A stretch of 11,537 bases of DNA. Source: an uncultured Lachnospira sp. (GTDB taxonomy: Bacteria; Bacillota; Clostridia; Lachnospirales; Lachnospiraceae). Positions 8,173 to 11,537 of this stretch are shown in pieces. How positions within the stretch are numbered: position 1 is the first letter of the stretch; each line of letters begins with the position of its first letter. The notes below the pieces were generated by a model that saw only the letters and a list, made by a program, of their open reading frames with translations, did not search any database and was not told where the DNA came from. Position numbers and translations under genes: made by a program. The stretch is from NCBI GenBank assembly GCA_934358235.1, contig CAKRKK010000062.1:1-11537 (forward strand). Reading direction: 5' to 3'.

Positions 8173-8217
8173 AATACTCGGTCACAACCGACTCGGCTGT
8201 GACCGAGTATTTTGTTT
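8173..8217 (+). terminator. Strong rho-independent terminator after the nucleoside kinase
   Basis: AATACTCGGTCACA (8173-8186) pairs perfectly with TGTGACCGAGTATT (8198-8211). Inside this are an A-C mismatch, a CCG/CGG stem and an ACT loop, and a T-rich tail runs to 8217. It starts 30 nt after the kinase stop. Nearly the same 39-nt hairpin recurs at 9710-9748, with only two base differences, at the far end of the next gene. Confidence 0.92.
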
Positions 8218-8243
8218 ACATTATTAGAATATAATGATATACT
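8215..8243 (+). promoter_or_regulatory. Sigma-A promoter with extended -10 for the ATPase gene
   Basis: The -35 TTTACA (8215-8220), a 17-bp spacer and the -10 TATACT (8238-8243), preceded by TGA, give an extended -10 (TGn). The -35 begins inside the T-tail of the preceding terminator. Transcription would begin near 8250, about 30 nt before the start codon. Confidence 0.75.
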
Positions 8244-8279
8244 TTCCATATAAAAGTAAACTCTTGGAGGATAGAATGT

Positions 8280-9665
8280 ATGAAATTTATAGGAAGGGAA
8301 GAACAGCTTAAAAAACTTGACAGAATTATTAATACAGATGAATTAACATTTTCTTTAATATACGGAAGAAGACGTGTTGGCAAGAGTGAACTTGTGAAGC
8401 AGGCTGTTAAAAGAAATGATGTTAAAAGCTTTTATTATGAGTGCAAGCAGGTTTCAGAAGCAGGTAATGCGGCAGGTCTTGGTGAGATAGTGTCGGAGAT
8501 AATGGAATTGCCGAAGTTAGGATTTAGCGATATAGAAGCTGTGCTTAAATATATTTTTGAGCTATCTGTTAAAGAAAAGATTATTCTTGTTCTGGATGAG
8601 TATCCATACTTAAGGGAAAATATCAAGGGGATGGATAGCATATTGCAGTCATTGGTTGATAAATATAAAGATACTTCAAAGCTTACGTTGATAATACTAG
8701 GCTCTTATGTTGAAGTAATGCGTTCACTTTTAGAACATTCTAATCCTTTATATGGAAGGGTAGACCTGACTATAGATTTAAAACAGATGGATTATTATGA
8801 GTCAGCCTATTTTTATCCGAATTTCTCTGTGGAGGATAAGGTAAGGATATATTCTGTATTTGGGGGAATTACATATTATAATCGTCTGATTGATGACTCT
8901 AAAAGTGTTAAAGATAATATTATTGAATTGATTGCATCTTCTGGGGCAAGGCTTGAGAATGAAGTATCGATGTATCTGAATGCAGAGATATCTAAGATAA
9001 CAAATGCGAATGAAGTTTTTGAAGCACTCTCGAGAGGATATACAAGATACAGCGATATATTGTCACAATCTCACGTTTCAAGTGGACCGACACTTGTAGA
9101 TGTGCTTGATAAGCTGATGAGAATGGAAGTTGTCGTGAAAACATCACCGATTAATGACGGTAATAATAAAAAGAAAGCAGGATATTATATTTCAGATAAT
9201 CTTTCACTATTTTATTATAGATATATTTTTAAATATTCATCTCAGATGAAGATAATGGACTCAGAGGTATTTTATAAAAAATATATTGAAAAAGATTTTG
9301 AAGAGCATTACGTACCACACATATTTGAAACAATATGCAGTCAGTATCTGATAAGAATGAACAGATTAGGAAATATAGAACCTGTATTTGAAAAGATAGG
9401 AAAATATTATTATGATAATCCAGCAGAGCATACCAATGGAGAGTTTGATGTTGTTACAGAAGATGAAAATGGATATATATTTTATGAAGTAAAGTTTAAA
9501 AAGACACCAGTTACAGATGAGATTATAGAAAAAGAAATAAGTCAGGTTGAAGCAACAGGACTTAACTGTTATAAGTATGTATTTATATCAAGGTCTGGAT
9601 TTAGCTGCCAGCAAAGGGAAAAAGTGAAGCTGATTGAACTTAATGAACTGTATGCAGTAGATTAA
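8280..9665 (+). CDS. Archaeal-type ATPase with C-terminal DUF234 (PD-(D/E)XK-like) domain
   Basis: A 461-aa P-loop protein. It opens F-I-G-R-E-E-Q-L, followed by Walker A G-R-R-R-V-G-K-S (29-36) and Walker B I-I-L-V-L-D-E (D106, E107). L-G-S-Y-V-E-V-M near 140 is the sensor-like segment of this group. A winged-helix-like region follows (about 240-290, with Y-S-D-I-L-S and L-V-D-V-L-D-K-L). The C-terminus matches DUF234, with D390 and E403-V-K405 arranged as in PD-(D/E)XK nucleases. Both ATPase and nuclease motifs are intact. The family is widespread and often multicopy in anaerobic Firmicutes and archaea; no function is established, and DNA processing or defence is only a guess. GGAGG (8266-8270) lies 9 nt before the ATG. 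Another ATG at 8276 is out of frame and stops after 11 codons. The gene has its own promoter and terminator and is bracketed by matching hairpins. Confidence 0.87.
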   Translation: MKFIGREEQLKKLDRIINTDELTFSLIYGRRRVGKSELVKQAVKRNDVKSFYYECKQVSEAGNAAGLGEIVSEIMELPKLGFSDIEAVLKYIFELSVKEKIILVLDEYPYLRENIKGMDSILQSLVDKYKDTSKLTLIILGSYVEVMRSLLEHSNPLYGRVDLTIDLKQMDYYESAYFYPNFSVEDKVRIYSVFGGITYYNRLIDDSKSVKDNIIELIASSGARLENEVSMYLNAEISKITNANEVFEALSRGYTRYSDILSQSHVSSGPTLVDVLDKLMRMEVVVKTSPINDGNNKKKAGYYISDNLSLFYYRYIFKYSSQMKIMDSEVFYKKYIEKDFEEHYVPHIFETICSQYLIRMNRLGNIEPVFEKIGKYYYDNPAEHTNGEFDVVTEDENGYIFYEVKFKKTPVTDEIIEKEISQVEATGLNCYKYVFISRSGFSCQQREKVKLIELNELYAVD

Positions 9666-9709
9666 ACTGGATTTAATGTAATTGGAAAACTGTATTTGAA
9701 ATTTTTAAG

Positions 9710-9752
9710 AATACTCGGTCATAACCGACTCGGTTGTGACCGAGTATTTTTT
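9710..9752 (+). terminator. Rho-independent terminator after the ATPase gene
   Basis: AATACTCGGTCATAACCG (9710-9727) pairs with CGGTTGTGACCGAGTATT (9731-9748) through 18 bp with one G-T pair and an ACT loop, followed by six T (9747-9752). It begins 44 nt after the ATPase stop. It may also stop minus-strand tyrA transcripts, though the minus-strand tail is A-rich after two T and so is a weaker terminator that way. The hairpin is almost identical to the one at 8173-8211. Confidence 0.92.
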
Positions 9753-9813
9753 ATATAAATTCACAACAAGAACTATATGAATTGATATATAACTGCATAT
9801 ACTATTGCATATA

Positions 9814-10668
9814 TTATTTTTTAAATGAATTCTTATACTCCCTTGACATTTCAAAAAGCTCATTAACATATCCTGGAGTTTTATTATCAATGTTTTTCTT
9901 AATTTCACTTAATATATTAATATAATCGCCAAGCAGTACGCTTATATCTTCTGAGTTAGAAGCACATATCTGATCCCACATTTCAGGAGAGGAAGCGGCT
10001 ACTCTTGTCATATCGCGGAAGCTTCCAGCCGCTAACATCTGCATATGCTTGTCATTGTCATCCTGTTCAGATACAAGCTTTACAAGTGCTGTAGATATGA
10101 GATGTGGAAGGTGGCTTATTGCAGCTACGCTTTTATCGTGAATGGTGTAGTCCATAACAATAGGATTGGCTTTCATATCATATACAAGTGCTTTGAAGCG
10201 TTCGAGCTGTTCATTAGTAGTCTTTGCAGTTGGAGTGATTACATAGCGGGCATTTTTCATAATTGCAGATGATGAATTGGCGTAGCCTGTAAGCTCAGAG
10301 CCAGCCATAGGATGACCGCCTATGAATATATTCTCCATATCAAGTTCTTTAACAGTTTTATGTATTGAAGTCTTAACACTTCCAACATCAGTTATAATAC
10401 AGTTGCTGTTGACAATACCTTTTAGCTGTTTAAGATATTCATTCATGGTTATTACTGGTGTGCATAGAATTATAAAATCGCAACTGGCAAAGCTGTTATC
10501 AACGCTGTCAAGTACGTCATCCACAACTCCGTCTTCCTTTGCTTTGTAAACAGGCTCAAGTCTTCTGCTTGTTGCAATTATATTATAATTATTGCCAGAT
10601 TCCCTGAGCGCGTGTGCTATAGAGCCAGCGATAAGTCCAAAGCCTATAAAACCAACTTTACAATCCAT
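9814..10668 (-). CDS. tyrA: Prephenate dehydrogenase (tyrosine biosynthesis)
   Basis: A 284-aa cytosolic enzyme that oxidatively decarboxylates prephenate to 4-hydroxyphenylpyruvate using NAD(P)+, the step committing to tyrosine. The N-terminal Rossmann fold has G-F-G-L-I-A-G (9-15). Family motifs follow: D-V-G-S-V-K (94-99), G-G-H-P-M-A-G-S-E (117-125, with the catalytic-type H119), S-H-L-P-H (185-189), and S-F-R-D-M-T-R-V-A with R218 and R222. The length equals the core enzyme without the C-terminal ACT domain carried by many Firmicute homologues, so tyrosine feedback through ACT is not expected. The ATG has GAGG (complement of 10680-10683) 11 nt upstream, slightly long. It is a single gene with its own promoter, not joined to other aro genes within the window. 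Confidence 0.94.
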   Translation of the reverse strand: MDCKVGFIGFGLIAGSIAHALRESGNNYNIIATSRRLEPVYKAKEDGVVDDVLDSVDNSFASCDFIILCTPVITMNEYLKQLKGIVNSNCIITDVGSVKTSIHKTVKELDMENIFIGGHPMAGSELTGYANSSSAIMKNARYVITPTAKTTNEQLERFKALVYDMKANPIVMDYTIHDKSVAAISHLPHLISTALVKLVSEQDDNDKHMQMLAAGSFRDMTRVAASSPEMWDQICASNSEDISVLLGDYINILSEIKKNIDNKTPGYVNELFEMSREYKNSFKK

Positions 10669-10715
10669 AATATACTTAACCTCGTTTCTTATAATTTAAT
10701 GATGTTTGTGCGTAA

Positions 10716-10755
10716 TTAAAATCTATAAAAATATAATGATTGTTATAGATTTTAA
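10716..10755. repeat. 13-bp perfect inverted repeat over the tyrA promoter
   Basis: TTAAAATCTATAA (10716-10728) and TTATAGATTTTAA (10743-10755) are perfect reverse complements separated by 14 nt. On the tyrA strand, the arm at 10743-10755 covers the whole -10 box and the expected start site; the other arm lies in the early leader. It may be an operator, or an AT-rich hairpin at the 5' end of the tyrA transcript. Confidence 0.7.
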
Positions 10756-10777
10756 CACTTTAAAGCGATAGTGTAAA
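10749..10777 (-). promoter_or_regulatory. Sigma-A promoter of tyrA
   Basis: On the minus strand, the -35 TTTACA (10772-10777), a 17-bp spacer and the -10 TAAAAT (10749-10754), preceded by TGT, form an extended -10 promoter. Transcription would start near 10742, leaving a leader of about 73 nt. That is too short for a T-box riboswitch. Confidence 0.75.
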
Positions 10778-10795
10778 GGCTGAAGCTAAATATAT

Positions 10796-10818
10796 TTAAA
10801 TCTCAACGTTAAATCTCA
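10796..10818 (+). repeat. 10-nt direct repeat just upstream of the -35 of the secreted-protein promoter
   Basis: TTAAATCTCA occurs at 10796-10805 and 10809-10818 (13-nt period, 3-nt spacer), ending 8 bp before the -35 at 10827. The position suits an activator that binds tandem sites; no specific regulator can be named. Confidence 0.6.
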
Positions 10819-10826
10819 TCATTTAC

Positions 10827-10856
10827 TTGACAAAAAAATACCGGGGGGGGTAAAAT
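10827..10856 (+). promoter_or_regulatory. Promoter with an eight-G tract in its spacer, driving the secreted protein
   Basis: A perfect -35 TTGACA (10827-10832) and a -10 TAAAAT (10851-10856) are separated by 18 bp. Bases 10843-10850 of that spacer are eight consecutive G, directly against the -10. Such a homopolymer is striking in this AT-rich sequence. One-base slippage would set the spacer to 17 or 19 bp and so change promoter strength. The start would be near 10863, about 80 nt before the start codon. Confidence 0.72.
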
Positions 10857-10943
10857 GATTGTGAAAATTTTATGAACAGATGCTAAAAATAATAAAATAA
10901 AGATTAAAGAAGTATCTGGACAATATTAAAGAGGAGGCTTTAT

Positions 10944-11537
10944 ATGCGAAAGAAGAGTTGGCTTATAGGTGCAACAGCAATGGCAGCAGTTGCGGTATTC
11001 GGAGCTTTAGGCATGCATTCAGTGAAGGCTACCGGTGCAGAGAGTGAAAGTGCTAAGGAACAGATAATATTTGAACAGGTTGGACTGGATTCTTACGATG
11101 TATTTTCTAGTGGTAATGGTAATGTTATGCTTAAGACGCAAGATGATAAGTATTATGCCAAGATAGATAACGATGGTACATTGACAGAATTAGATAATTC
11201 AGATGGAAAGTTTAAGAAAATAGCGATGTCGTCAGGTAGCGCATATGATAAATGCATCCTGTCATATGATGAAAACGATATGCAGGCAGTACTTAATTAT
11301 GATGGTAGTTTTGCTTATGGTACAGATAAATATTATGAAAAGACATTTGCTATTCGTCCAGCCGGTCAGTCAGTATGTGCATTTGTTGAAGATGGGAAGA
11401 TTAAATTTAACAATAAAAATGGTGAAAAACTTTTTGAAATAGATACATTGGGATCAGAATATACAATCCATGTATCTGCGTTAAGTAAATATGTAGCTAT
11501 TTCATATAGTAAACCATCAGAACATATTACTAAATAT
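10944..11537 (+). CDS. Secreted protein of unknown function, 3' end outside the window
   Basis: An open frame of 198 codons that runs off the window end without a stop. The ATG is preceded by GAGGAGG (10931-10937) with 6-nt spacing. The N-terminus is a clear Sec signal peptide: basic M-R-K-K, a hydrophobic core (about 6-24), and a probable cleavage after V-K-A (residue 29). There is no lipobox cysteine, so it is not a lipoprotein. The mature part is polar and Asp/Lys/Tyr-rich, with recurring short turns such as D-N-D-G-T, N-Y-D-G-S and V-E-D-G-K separated by presumptive beta strands. This suggests a beta-propeller or similar all-beta repeat fold, but I recognise no family. It is transcribed divergently from tyrA, from a promoter that contains a G tract. 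Confidence 0.85.
   Translation, partial: MRKKSWLIGATAMAAVAVFGALGMHSVKATGAESESAKEQIIFEQVGLDSYDVFSSGNGNVMLKTQDDKYYAKIDNDGTLTELDNSDGKFKKIAMSSGSAYDKCILSYDENDMQAVLNYDGSFAYGTDKYYEKTFAIRPAGQSVCAFVEDGKIKFNNKNGEKLFEIDTLGSEYTIHVSALSKYVAISYSKPSEHITKY

Noticed and set aside
10669..10742. T-box or tyrosine riboswitch ahead of tyrA
   Set aside because: The predicted leader is about 73 nt, with no T-box sequence and no terminator/antiterminator pair.
11245..11442. A 65-codon open frame in another frame of the secreted-protein gene
   Set aside because: It overlaps the signal-peptide-bearing frame that is open from 10944 to the window end and has the strong GAGGAGG site.

Overview
The window looks like chromosomal DNA from a low-GC Firmicute of class Clostridia, most likely Lachnospiraceae. 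The basis is AT-rich sequence with strong GGAGG-type ribosome binding sites, a dnaG-rpoD-trmK gene order typical of Firmicutes, a TIGR04086/YrzE-type small membrane protein, a uridine-kinase-like protein with a threonyl-tRNA-synthetase-like N-terminus, and an archaeal-type ATPase/DUF234 protein. Assignment below class is inference. No gene-free stretch reaches 300 bases. No tRNA, rRNA, CRISPR array, transposase or integrase was seen.

Layout. Positions 2-415 hold the 3' part of an Rrf2/IscR-type regulator on the plus strand. It converges, through a bidirectional terminator (470-500), on a minus-strand HlyC/CorC (CNNM-CBS) membrane protein (517-1788), which has its own near-consensus promoter. 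From 2048 to 8143 the plus strand carries a housekeeping run: a four-helix membrane protein, DNA primase (dnaG), the primary sigma factor (rpoD/sigA), tRNA(A22-N1)-methyltransferase (trmK) and a nucleoside kinase. The dnaG leader (about 2471-2599) holds duplicated Shine-Dalgarno blocks and several dyads. The kinase ends at a strong terminator.

A monocistronic ATPase/nuclease-like gene (8280-9665) follows, with its own extended -10 promoter. It is bracketed by two almost identical 39-nt terminator hairpins, so it looks like a self-contained cassette. It converges on a minus-strand prephenate dehydrogenase (tyrA, 9814-10668).

The last intergenic region (10669-10943) is divergent. The tyrA promoter is overlapped by a 13-bp inverted repeat. 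The opposing promoter drives a secreted protein of unknown function that runs off the window end. That second promoter has a run of eight G between its -35 and -10 boxes, preceded by a 10-nt direct repeat. It is the best candidate here for something unusual: a phase-variable promoter for a surface or secreted protein.

How the genes fit together: dnaG (primer synthesis), rpoD (housekeeping transcription) and trmK (tRNA modification) form the macromolecular-synthesis neighbourhood, with the nucleoside kinase translationally coupled to trmK. The flanking genes (Fe-S/redox regulator, CorC transporter, tyrA) each appear to be separate transcription units.
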